A DNA stretch of 5,878 nucleotides, taken from contig JAJZCT010000240.1 of the NCBI GenBank assembly GCA_021828925.1, positions 1 to 5,878 of the forward strand, in the 5' to 3' direction. How positions within the stretch are numbered: the stretch's first letter is position 1; every line of letters begins with the position of its first letter. The position numbers and the translations under genes are program-made. The stretch is from Planctomycetota bacterium. GTDB taxonomy: Bacteria > Planctomycetota > Phycisphaerae > WQYP01. Below are positions 1 to 4,930 of the stretch, piece by piece. Under the pieces are notes generated by a model that saw only the letters and a list, made by a program, of their open reading frames with translations, searched no databases and was not told the DNA's origin.

Positions 1-565
1 CACCAATGGGCAGGGCAACAATCATTTTCCATGCCAGAGAAATTGCCGCGTGATAGCGGCTTCCGTAATGGTTATGCGGAATCAAAACATTCGGTATTCC
101 GGCCAAAGAAGCTACGGCCCAGAACCCAATCAGCACCAGGAAGCTTCCCGTCACCAGCATCAGCGGTATGGCCCAACGATGCCAATCGTTGGCGTTTTGA
201 GCGTTGGGCCGCCGTGGTTTTCGTTCGGGCGATGTACTGGATTGAGCGTCGCCGGGGACATCCACGATTTTTGCCTCCGGGATTTCCGCGGTTATATCTT
301 TGCGGGGCTGCGGCCGCGGAATGGGTTGCGGACGCGGCGGCGGTATGTTTCCCCGCGAAGCTTTCATATCCGCTTCCAGCACCGACCCCAGGGGGGAGAA
401 AATATCCGGTTGATTATTCCCCTGCGCCAGCATCGCGACAAAGCCCGTTGCGCTGCGCGGGTCTTCGATCGCGGGTTTTAATGGCGGCTCGGCATTCTCA
501 AGGTTTTTCAAGGCCTCAAGCGTGTCCTGCCGCACCGACGTTTTTTTCTGTTTCTTGTCCATCAT
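1..565 (-). CDS. Proline-rich membrane protein, C-terminus cut by window edge
   Basis: The reading frame is open on the minus strand from an ATG at 565-563 to the window edge, giving 188 codons with no stop, so the C-terminus is missing. The start overlaps the fmt stop in an ATGA tetranucleotide, which suggests translational coupling; a second ATG follows directly and either could be used. The protein begins MMDKKQKKTS, then has a polar, probably disordered stretch with a proline-rich core around residues 75-90 (PPPRPQPIPRPQPR), a basic stretch RKPRRP near 115-120, and a strongly hydrophobic helix at about 131-156 (WAIPLMLVTGSFLVLIGF). A second hydrophobic stretch begins near residue 173 and is cut off. 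The topology is probably a cytoplasmic N-terminal tail followed by several membrane helices. I do not recognise the family. The position downstream of fmt gives no functional clue. Confidence 0.72.
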   Translation of the reverse strand, partial: MMDKKQKKTSVRQDTLEALKNLENAEPPLKPAIEDPRSATGFVAMLAQGNNQPDIFSPLGSVLEADMKASRGNIPPPRPQPIPRPQPRKDITAEIPEAKIVDVPGDAQSSTSPERKPRRPNAQNANDWHRWAIPLMLVTGSFLVLIGFWAVASLAGIPNVLIPHNHYGSRYHAAISLAWKMIVALPIG

Positions 566-1530
566 GCCTTCCCTTCCGGCTGTGGCGGGCGGCTCAGCAG
601 ACGCCAGCCCGGTTTAATGCCGTAGCCGTTAACTAATGATCGCATATCCATAGGGCGTTTGCCAATGGGCTGAAGCGATAAAATCTCAATTGCGCCGCTG
701 CCACAGGCGATATGAAATTCCGGCAAAACTTCTCCGGGATCCGCGCCATGATCAGCGGTCGAAGCTTCCCGGCATTTAAGCAACGATACCTTGGCGCGAA
801 TTTCGCCATCGGGCGTCAGCAACTCGGCGTGGCAGCCGGGCCATGGGGAAAGGCCGCGAATCCGGCAGGATACCTGCCGGGCGCGCTGCGCAAAATCCAC
901 ATGGGCCATGTCTTTCGATAATTTTGGGGCTTGTGAAATCCGCGTGGCATCCTGTATCACCGCGCGTACCGTTTCGTCTGCCAATTGCTCAATAACCTGC
1001 CGCATCAGTGGTGCTCCAAGCTCCGCCAGCCGATCATGCAGTTCCCCGGCGGTTTCCGAGTCTCCGATGGGAGTCGGGATTTGCCCAAGTATTTCGCCTC
1101 CATCCATCACGTTTGTTACGCGAATCACCGACACACCGGTGGTATGATCCCCGGAGAGGATCGCCCGTTGAATCGGTGCGGCTCCACGGAATGCCGGCAG
1201 CAGGGACGCATGCAGATTAATGCCGCCATGCGGAGCTAATCGCAGAACATGATCGGCAATCTTCTGGCCAAACGCGATCACCACCAACAATTCCGGGGCC
1301 ACGGCCTGCAGTCCCGCGATAATTTCCGGTACGTTGAGGTTGGCGGTTTTTAACACCGGCAGACCAATCTCGGCGGCGTAAGCCGCAACCGGGGTGGCCG
1401 TGCTGTGGCGTCCGCGTCCGGCGGGCTTATCGGGTTGCGTGATGACCATAGCCACCTGATGACCGGATTGAATCAGCGTTTTGAGCGTGGGCAAACCAAA
1501 CGCGCCGGAGCCAAGAAAAAGTATTTTCAT
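562..1530 (-). CDS. fmt: Methionyl-tRNA formyltransferase
   Basis: This cytoplasmic enzyme transfers a formyl group from 10-formyltetrahydrofolate to Met-tRNAfMet, making the initiator tRNA for translation. At 322 aa it is close to the usual length of about 315. The N-terminal Rossmann-like formyltransferase domain starts MKILFLGSGAFGLPTL and carries TQPDKPAGRG (31-40) and the signature GGINLHASLLPAFRGAAPI (102-120). The catalytic triad of the family is intact: Asn105, His107 and Asp143 (in VMDGGEIL). The hinge APKLSKDMAHVDF (201-213) leads to the C-terminal tRNA-binding domain, with IRGLSPWPGCH (224-234) and LQPIGKRPMDM (286-296). The signature has FRGAAPI where WRGAAPI is common. The ATG at 1530 fits the conserved N-terminus, although no clear Shine-Dalgarno precedes it. 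It lies 21 bp after the upstream gene and overlaps the downstream gene by 4 bp, so it is probably cotranscribed with both. No def gene is visible beside it. Confidence 0.97.
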   Translation of the reverse strand: MKILFLGSGAFGLPTLKTLIQSGHQVAMVITQPDKPAGRGRHSTATPVAAYAAEIGLPVLKTANLNVPEIIAGLQAVAPELLVVIAFGQKIADHVLRLAPHGGINLHASLLPAFRGAAPIQRAILSGDHTTGVSVIRVTNVMDGGEILGQIPTPIGDSETAGELHDRLAELGAPLMRQVIEQLADETVRAVIQDATRISQAPKLSKDMAHVDFAQRARQVSCRIRGLSPWPGCHAELLTPDGEIRAKVSLLKCREASTADHGADPGEVLPEFHIACGSGAIEILSLQPIGKRPMDMRSLVNGYGIKPGWRLLSRPPQPEGKA

Positions 1531-1551
1531 CGCATCAACATAACGCAGCCG

Positions 1552-2574
1552 CTAAATCGCGCCTACCGGTTGATTGAATTTTTCGCGCAGTGAAGGCATA
1601 ACTTCCCGCACTTCCGCGGCAATGCGCGTGTTTGGGAACTGGTCGGTAATCTGCTCACCAATGCGGATCGCTTCCCCCCAGTTCTTGTCGTTGCATTGCA
1701 ATGCGAATTGCACGCCAAGCTGCTGCAACTGCTTTTTAAATACATCGCGGGCAATTTCCTTGAAGCCTTCACCTTCGCCCGGCGTGAGATATTGATCCAA
1801 CTGCTTGAGCAGTTCCACGCTGCGATCCACATCCTCCTTGGTTACCGCGTCCTTCCATTCTTTCAATAAGGCGCGTTTATGATTTTCCTTGGCGGCCTGA
1901 ATGCGCTCCGACAAACGCTGCACATCCGCATGACCCGTGAATGTGCGCGTGAGCTGCTCCATTTCCCGTACCGCCGCGGGCCAGTCGTATTTCTTGAGCA
2001 ACTGGTCAAAATGCTCCAGAGCCTCGTGAACTTCGCGTTCAATAAATCCTTTCCGGGCGGTTTCAACCATTTCCCGGAACTGTGCCGCTTCCTGGCGATT
2101 ACCAAATCGCCGTTCCATTTCCGCCGCCAGCCAATAGGCTCCGTCGTAATCGTTTTTATCAATATCCTCACGGATGGCATGGCGCAACGCTTCGCGATCT
2201 TTGTGCCGATATGCGATCTGCTTGGCGGAATCCGAAAGTGCCGCGCTGTCACGAATAGCCTCCAGAAGTTGCCGGTGTGTTTCCAGAGCCCCGCGCAATT
2301 GCTCATATTGCCAATGGTCATCCTTCATGGATTGAATTTTCAGGCTCATGGTCATATAGATCATCGCCACCATGGTTAGAATCAAAACGCCCACGCCCAG
2401 CAGGGCAATGCCCGGCGTCATGGCCAACATGCCCTGCGAAGTAGTGGTGTTTGGCTGAATGCCGTGCGAAGCGGCGGCCAGCATTACCACACCCCCGATG
2501 AAACTGGCCCCACCGAGGACTGTGGCAACAAGGCTCACCCACCGAGATCGTCTAATCAGGTGTTCCGTGCTCAT
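1552..2574 (-). CDS. Two-helix membrane protein with four TPR-like helical repeats
   Basis: This 340-aa protein is of a kind I do not recognise by name. Two hydrophobic helices lie at about residues 12-35 (VSLVATVLGGASFIGGVVML) and 52-76 (PGIALLGVGVLILTMVAMIY). The rest, from about 80 to 335, is charged and helical. Four comparable units appear around DYDGAYWLAAEMERRF (142-157), DWPAAVREMEQLTRTF (197-212), DVDRSVELLKQLDQYL (248-263) and NWGEAIRIGEQITDQF (298-313), spaced 55, 51 and 50 residues apart. Each has an acidic or Asn residue, usually followed by an aromatic, then a helix ending in an aromatic or Leu, as in TPR-like scaffolds. A cytoplasmic domain anchored by a membrane hairpin and acting as a protein-interaction platform is the likely arrangement, but that is inference. 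The start at 2574 is supported by AGGAG nine bases upstream. It is the first gene of the leftward cluster and sits behind a structured leader. Confidence 0.88.
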   Translation of the reverse strand: MSTEHLIRRSRWVSLVATVLGGASFIGGVVMLAAASHGIQPNTTTSQGMLAMTPGIALLGVGVLILTMVAMIYMTMSLKIQSMKDDHWQYEQLRGALETHRQLLEAIRDSAALSDSAKQIAYRHKDREALRHAIREDIDKNDYDGAYWLAAEMERRFGNRQEAAQFREMVETARKGFIEREVHEALEHFDQLLKKYDWPAAVREMEQLTRTFTGHADVQRLSERIQAAKENHKRALLKEWKDAVTKEDVDRSVELLKQLDQYLTPGEGEGFKEIARDVFKKQLQQLGVQFALQCNDKNWGEAIRIGEQITDQFPNTRIAAEVREVMPSLREKFNQPVGAI

Positions 2575-2583
2575 AATATCGAT

Positions 2584-2588
2584 CTCCT
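2584..2588 (-). promoter_or_regulatory. Ribosome binding site for the 340-aa membrane protein
   Basis: Read on the minus strand, AGGAG stands nine bases before the ATG at 2574-2572. It is better placed than anything before the other genes in the window and fixes that start. It lies directly after a run of seven Ts that follows a hairpin, so access to it could depend on the fold of the leader. Confidence 0.7.
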
Positions 2589-2615
2589 AAAAAAACTGGC
2601 TTGCAGCATGGCAAG
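2589..2615 (-). terminator. Attenuator-like hairpin plus U-tract before the start codon
   Basis: On the minus strand, CTTGC (2615-2611) and GCAAG (2604-2600) can pair around the six-base loop CATGCT. The spacer CCAG follows, then seven Ts (2595-2589), then the AGGAG ribosome binding site. The stem is only 5 bp and four bases separate it from the T-run, so it is weaker than a textbook intrinsic terminator. Its position between the leader and the gene it would control is what an attenuator would need. Confidence 0.35.
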
Positions 2616-2731
2616 TATGTCTTCGCAGGACAGCCGAAGGGCGACTGCGGTGAGAATCGGTCGTTCTGATCCGATTGGCCCGCAGCCGAGCACACTTGCG
2701 CGTTTATCGCCGGCAAAATGTACCGTCAACA
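2600..2731 (-). promoter_or_regulatory. Candidate structured 5' leader (cis-regulatory RNA)
   Basis: If transcription starts just downstream of the TATAAT box at 2743-2738, a leader of about 155 bases precedes the 340-aa protein gene. Read leftward it contains three hairpins. The largest pairs CGGCTGCGG (2688-2680) with CCGCAGTCG (2650-2642), nine pairs including one G-U, and then AATCGG (2676-2671) with CCGATT (2660-2655) around a ten-base loop. Next comes CTTCG/CGAAG (2639-2635 with 2625-2621), then the attenuator-like hairpin at 2615-2600. The G-U pair (2686 with 2644) would be an A-C mismatch in plus-strand RNA, which slightly favours function on the minus strand. It matches no riboswitch or leader class I recognise. 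It could also be a separate small RNA, or simply GC-rich sequence that pairs by chance. Confidence 0.35.
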
Positions 2732-2737
2732 TCAGGT

Positions 2738-2743
2738 ATTATA
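2738..2743 (-). promoter_or_regulatory. Candidate -10 box for the leftward gene cluster
   Basis: The minus strand reads a perfect TATAAT here, 163 bases before the start codon at 2574. No good -35 hexamer lies 16-18 bases upstream (GGTGCC at 17), and that interval is filled by two tandem palindromes, as if a regulator helps or blocks polymerase there. A single perfect -10 is moderate evidence only. Confidence 0.4.
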
Positions 2744-2744
2744 G

Positions 2745-2775
2745 GCTGGCAAATGCCACAGGCACCAGTGCCAGC
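2745..2775. repeat. Nested and tandem inverted repeats, possible operator
   Basis: Outer arms GCTGGCA (2745-2751) and TGCCAGC (2769-2775) form a perfect 7-bp inverted repeat. Inside and overlapping it are two 12-bp palindromes, TGGCAAATGCCA (2747-2758) and GGCACCAGTGCC (2761-2772), each with 5-bp arms around a 2-bp centre and with centres 14 bp apart. They sit immediately upstream of the leftward TATAAT, where a repressor or activator dimer would bind. They could instead be alternative RNA hairpins if transcription starts further right. Confidence 0.4.
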
Positions 2776-2784
2776 AACCACAAT

Positions 2785-2820
2785 CCATCGCCCTTGCGAT
2801 GGTGGCGGTACGTTCACCGC
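2785..2820. repeat. Two adjacent short inverted repeats
   Basis: CCATCGC (2785-2791) and GCGATGG (2796-2802) are perfect 7-bp arms around the four-base loop CCTT. Three bases later GCGGT (2805-2809) and ACCGC (2816-2820) pair around six bases. No T-run follows on either strand, so these are not classical terminators. They add to a dense series of dyads between the divergent genes and may be operators or parts of a structured RNA. Confidence 0.35.
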
Positions 2821-2835
2821 GCTTTATATCGGCGT

Positions 2836-2865
2836 TTGATTGCATTTTCGACAATAAACTGTAAT
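2836..2865 (+). promoter_or_regulatory. Weak candidate promoter for the amidase-fold gene
   Basis: TTGATT (2836-2841) and TGTAAT (2860-2865) are separated by 18 bases in an AT-rich stretch and match the sigma-70 hexamers at 4/6 and 5/6 positions. TATAAC at 2868-2873 is another -10 option but lacks a well-spaced -35. The gene start is about 80 bases downstream. Apart from this, 2866-2951 is AT-rich and shows no further feature. Confidence 0.25.
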
Positions 2866-2951
2866 CTTATAACAATCATGAAATTTGTGATATTTCTCAA
2901 GTTTCACTGAATTATGGGCCGATACACAGTAAGTTGACTGGGTTTTGTGTA

Positions 2952-3671
2952 ATGACGAGTTCAAACTCAAAAACTTCTTCCCGAAAGGCCCACACAGCGG
3001 TGAATCATCGCCGTGTATTTACTGTCCTGTCTTCCCTGGTGGCGACCTTGGCGTTAACGGCGGGCATCCTCCTGTTGCTGGAGGGGCAGCCCATCACCAG
3101 CGCCGGTCCCTACATGATGAATCTGTCCAACAACACACAAAATTGGAATTCCGTTATCCGTGCGTCCGCCCCATTGCGAAAAGGTCGCTGGAACTATATC
3201 ATCGTCTATCAGTCCGGGAGTCTGTCCGGTAATTCAACCGAACTCTCGGAGGGCAAAGATATAGGAGGAATGATTGCACCCCGAAACGCGGGTTACATGA
3301 CGCAAGGGGCTGATTTTCATTTTGTGGTGGATAACTCCCGAAATGGACTTGGTAACCCCGATGGATACGTCCAACGAGGCTTGGCATGGCAGGATCAATT
3401 ATCTACAACGCCTTATTTTTCCTGGCCTTATTTAAAACCCCATCATTATTCTGTTTATGCCAATGCCGTGGGTGTATGTATCATCGGTGATATCAACCGT
3501 AAGGATTATTCCGCCAGCCAGATTCGTTCCACGGTTTCACTTGTTCAAGCCTTGGAGCGAAAGTTGAATATTCCAAATTCCTGCGTCAAACTGCAATGGG
3601 AGATTCGTGGTCAAGCCACCGCGCGCCAGCGCGCGTTTGGTCGCGAGTTTCATCGTCTGTTGCGGCGATGA
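2952..3671 (+). CDS. Membrane-anchored Amidase_2/PGRP-fold protein, probably catalytically inactive
   Basis: The protein is 239 aa from the ATG at 2952; an in-frame TTG at 2934 would add six residues, and neither start has a clear ribosome binding site. A basic N-terminus (HRRV) leads into one hydrophobic helix at about 22-43, so it is a signal anchor or signal peptide exporting the rest. From about residue 80 the order of motifs matches the zinc N-acetylmuramoyl-L-alanine amidase (Amidase_2/PGRP) fold: RWNYIIVYQSGSLSGN (79-94), GADFHFVVDN (119-128), KPHHYSVYANAVGVCIIGD (162-180), and QWEIRGQATARQ (215-226) near the C-terminus. Active members have a His in the first motif (HHS), then HxEV and TxCPG. 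Here these positions read Tyr86, Gln215 and Arg225, so all three zinc ligands appear replaced. The conserved His of the GAH motif seems kept as His164. I infer a peptidoglycan-binding pseudo-amidase. The fold call is fairly sure; inactivity rests on alignment by eye. Confidence 0.75.
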   Translation: MTSSNSKTSSRKAHTAVNHRRVFTVLSSLVATLALTAGILLLLEGQPITSAGPYMMNLSNNTQNWNSVIRASAPLRKGRWNYIIVYQSGSLSGNSTELSEGKDIGGMIAPRNAGYMTQGADFHFVVDNSRNGLGNPDGYVQRGLAWQDQLSTTPYFSWPYLKPHHYSVYANAVGVCIIGDINRKDYSASQIRSTVSLVQALERKLNIPNSCVKLQWEIRGQATARQRAFGREFHRLLRR

Positions 3672-3679
3672 CTCCTTTT
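3645..3679 (+). terminator. Terminator-like hairpin overlapping the stop codon of the amidase-fold gene
   Basis: GAGT (3645-3648) and CATCG (3651-3655) pair with CGATG (3666-3670) and ACTC (3671-3674), giving nine pairs with a two-base bulge and a ten-base loop. CTTTTG follows at once. The stop codon lies in the descending arm. The T-run is short, so termination may be partial. If it works, it separates this gene transcriptionally from the kinase. Confidence 0.35.
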
Positions 3680-3721
3680 GTAATACCGCTCATTTCTGTT
3701 CAGGCTGGCAATACATGGACA

Positions 3722-3745
3722 AAGCGAATAATATATTAATCGCTT
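3722..3745. repeat. Near-perfect 24-bp AT-centred palindrome, possible operator
   Basis: Arms AAGCGA (3722-3727) and TCGCTT (3740-3745) flank an AT-only core that is itself palindromic (TAATATATTA, 3729-3738). Only one pair is mismatched (A3728 against A3739), so 11 of 12 positions are symmetric. It lies about 100 bases upstream of the kinase start and contains -10-like hexamers such as TAATAT (3729-3734), 18 bases after CTGGCA (3705-3710). A dimeric regulator acting on a kinase promoter is a reasonable reading. No T-run follows, so a terminator is unlikely. Confidence 0.45.
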
Positions 3746-3753
3746 AGCGGGGA

Positions 3754-3776
3754 GCAGCGGCTACAATTGTTGCTGC
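3754..3776 (+). other. Possible RNA hairpin in the kinase leader
   Basis: GCAGCGGC (3754-3761) can pair with GTTGCTGC (3769-3776) through eight pairs, two of them G-U on the plus-strand RNA, with the seven-base loop TACAATT. It lies between the AT-rich palindrome and the kinase start, with no T-run. It may be part of the kinase 5' leader or a chance pairing. The rest of 3672-3841 shows no gene. Confidence 0.25.
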
Positions 3777-3841
3777 GGCCAACAGGCGGATGCGGGTTGT
3801 CCAGCCAATACGAAGGAACTCTGTGATAAGGCTCAATTTGG

Positions 3842-4771
3842 GTGATGGAAGTACTGCCCGAAATTCCTGATTTTGAAGTCCTGACCTGTTTGGGGTACGG
3901 GGCCAGAAGCACAATATATGCGGTTTGTGAAATCCGCACGCGGCAGGTCTACGCGCTTAAGCGGGTCCTGCGCCGCAGCCCGGAAGATGATCGATTTCTG
4001 GAACAGGCCGAGCAGGAATATGCGATCAGCAGTCATTTTACGCATCCGGTTTTGCGAAAAAGTCACCGCCTGATTCGCCGCCGGAAATTCCTCTCCACCA
4101 CCGAATTGCATCTGTTGATGGATCTTTTTGATGGCGTATCCCTGGATACCGAACGCCCCGCAAGCCTGAAGTCCCTGCTTGAAATTTCCTGCCGTGTGGC
4201 CGAGGGGCTTTCGGCCATGCACAAAATGGGTTACGTTCATGCCGACATCAAGCCCAATAATATCATGATCAACCAGAATAATGATTGCAAAATCATCGAT
4301 TTCGGCCAGAGTTGCGCCATCGGCACGGTAAAAAGCCGGATTCAGGGAACCCCTGATTACATTGCCCCGGAGCAGGTCGCTCTTGGACCGCTGACTCCCG
4401 CAACCGATATTTTTAATTTTGGTGCCAGCCTGTACTGGTGTGTCACAGATCGCCATGTGCCTACGGTTATTCCCAAGAAAAAGGCTGGTGCCAGTGGCGT
4501 TGACTCGCGCACACTTATTCCGCCCCATGAAATTAATCCGCGCATCCCGGCACAATTATCTCGATTGATACTTGAGTGCGTTGAAAATCGCCCGTCGGAT
4601 CGTCCGCCGAGTATGGAAGAAGTCCATGCGCGATTGCAGTTGGTACTGAGCGTAAGTTCGGCGGTTTACCTGCAACGTGCCAACGCCGCACGTGATAGTC
4701 AGATAACCGAGGCTGCAGATGGAAATCCACCGGGCACGGCCTCGGCGGCGGATGCCGATACGGTAACCTGA
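3842..4771 (+). CDS. Soluble Hanks-type Ser/Thr protein kinase, non-RD class
   Basis: This 309-aa protein transfers phosphate from ATP to Ser/Thr residues of target proteins. The kinase elements are all present in order: glycine loop GYGARSTIY (18-26), ATP-binding Lys40 in YALKRV, a helix-C glutamate (probably Glu59), catalytic loop VHADIKPNNIMI (132-143) with Asp135, Lys137 and Asn140, DFG at 153-155, GTPDYIAPEQ (169-178), Asp189 in TDIFNFG, and Arg253 in the final lobe. The HRD arginine is Ala134, so it is a non-RD kinase, a class often active without activation-loop phosphorylation. The domain fills about residues 10-270 and is followed by an Ala/Asp/Thr-rich tail. No membrane helix or sensor domain is seen, so it is cytoplasmic. 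The start is GTG at 3842 (TAAGG ten bases upstream) or ATG at 3845. A phosphatase gene follows 159 bp downstream. Confidence 0.93.
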   Translation: MMEVLPEIPDFEVLTCLGYGARSTIYAVCEIRTRQVYALKRVLRRSPEDDRFLEQAEQEYAISSHFTHPVLRKSHRLIRRRKFLSTTELHLLMDLFDGVSLDTERPASLKSLLEISCRVAEGLSAMHKMGYVHADIKPNNIMINQNNDCKIIDFGQSCAIGTVKSRIQGTPDYIAPEQVALGPLTPATDIFNFGASLYWCVTDRHVPTVIPKKKAGASGVDSRTLIPPHEINPRIPAQLSRLILECVENRPSDRPPSMEEVHARLQLVLSVSSAVYLQRANAARDSQITEAADGNPPGTASAADADTVT

Positions 4772-4844
4772 ATCCTTTGGTAAATCTGGTTATTATCCCT
4801 TTTGGATTCAATTATTGGCCACTATTTGGCCGATGCTTAGTAGC

Positions 4845-4922
4845 ATGGCACGCATTTTAGGGCGTGCCTGCTGCGTGGCCGATGATGTGCCCAATAACGA
4901 TGCGATGATCGGAAAGATCTGA
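4845..4922 (+). CDS. Possible 25-aa small protein between kinase and phosphatase genes
   Basis: An ATG at 4845 opens a 25-codon frame (begins MARILGRACCVADD, ends MIGKI) that stops with TGA at 4920-4922, eight bases before the phosphatase ATG. In-frame ATG 4833 or TTG 4815 would lengthen it to 29 or 35 residues. It contains a Cys-Cys pair. None of these starts has a clear ribosome binding site, and an inverted repeat lies inside it. It could be a leader peptide coupled to phosphatase translation, or merely an open frame arising by chance. Confidence 0.2.
   Translation: MARILGRACCVADDVPNNDAMIGKI
4847..4868 (+). other. Strong GC hairpin in the kinase-phosphatase gap
   Basis: GGCACGC (4847-4853) and GCGTGCC (4862-4868) are perfect 7-bp arms around the eight-base loop ATTTTAGG. 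No T-run follows, so it is unlikely to terminate transcription. It could stabilise the kinase part of a shared mRNA, mark a processing site, or affect translation of the phosphatase 62 bases later. Confidence 0.35.
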
Positions 4923-4930
4923 AGGAGCCT

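Noticed and set aside
67..75. Loss of the metal-bridging residue in the phosphatase (Glu where PPP enzymes have Asp); coordinates are residue numbers of the protein starting at 4931
   Set aside because: All other metal ligands are present, and the LQE..HGG form appears characteristic of this branch rather than a sign of inactivation.
31..636. Long plus-strand open frames opposite the proline-rich protein and fmt
   Set aside because: Their translations are rich in Arg, Pro and Ser with no family motif, and they lie antisense to a convincing minus-strand gene and to fmt, so they are shadows.
1879..2379. 166-codon plus-strand frame inside the 340-aa gene
   Set aside because: It is antisense to a gene with a good ribosome binding site, clear membrane helices and internal repeats, and it shows no recognisable motif of its own.
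2645..2685. tRNA or other known housekeeping RNA in the structured intergenic region
   Set aside because: There is no cloverleaf, no T-loop GTTCGA-type motif and no resemblance to SRP, tmRNA or RNase P RNA core motifs; only local hairpins are seen.
2747..2772. Sigma-54 type promoter suggested by repeated TGGCA
   Set aside because: The invariant GG and GC pairs are not ten bases apart on either strand, so the -24/-12 pattern is not met.
2464..2910. 148-codon plus-strand frame spanning the divergent intergenic region
   Set aside because: It starts antisense inside the 340-aa gene, crosses the inverted-repeat region, has no domain-like sequence, and would run through the candidate leftward promoter.
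3833..4555. 240-codon minus-strand frame opposite the kinase
   Set aside because: The plus strand carries every kinase motif in order, so the minus-strand frame is a shadow of it.
4769..4810. Terminator after the kinase formed by TGAATCC and GGATTCA
   Set aside because: The 7-bp arms are perfect, but the loop is 28 bases and no T-run follows, so stable terminator folding is unlikely.
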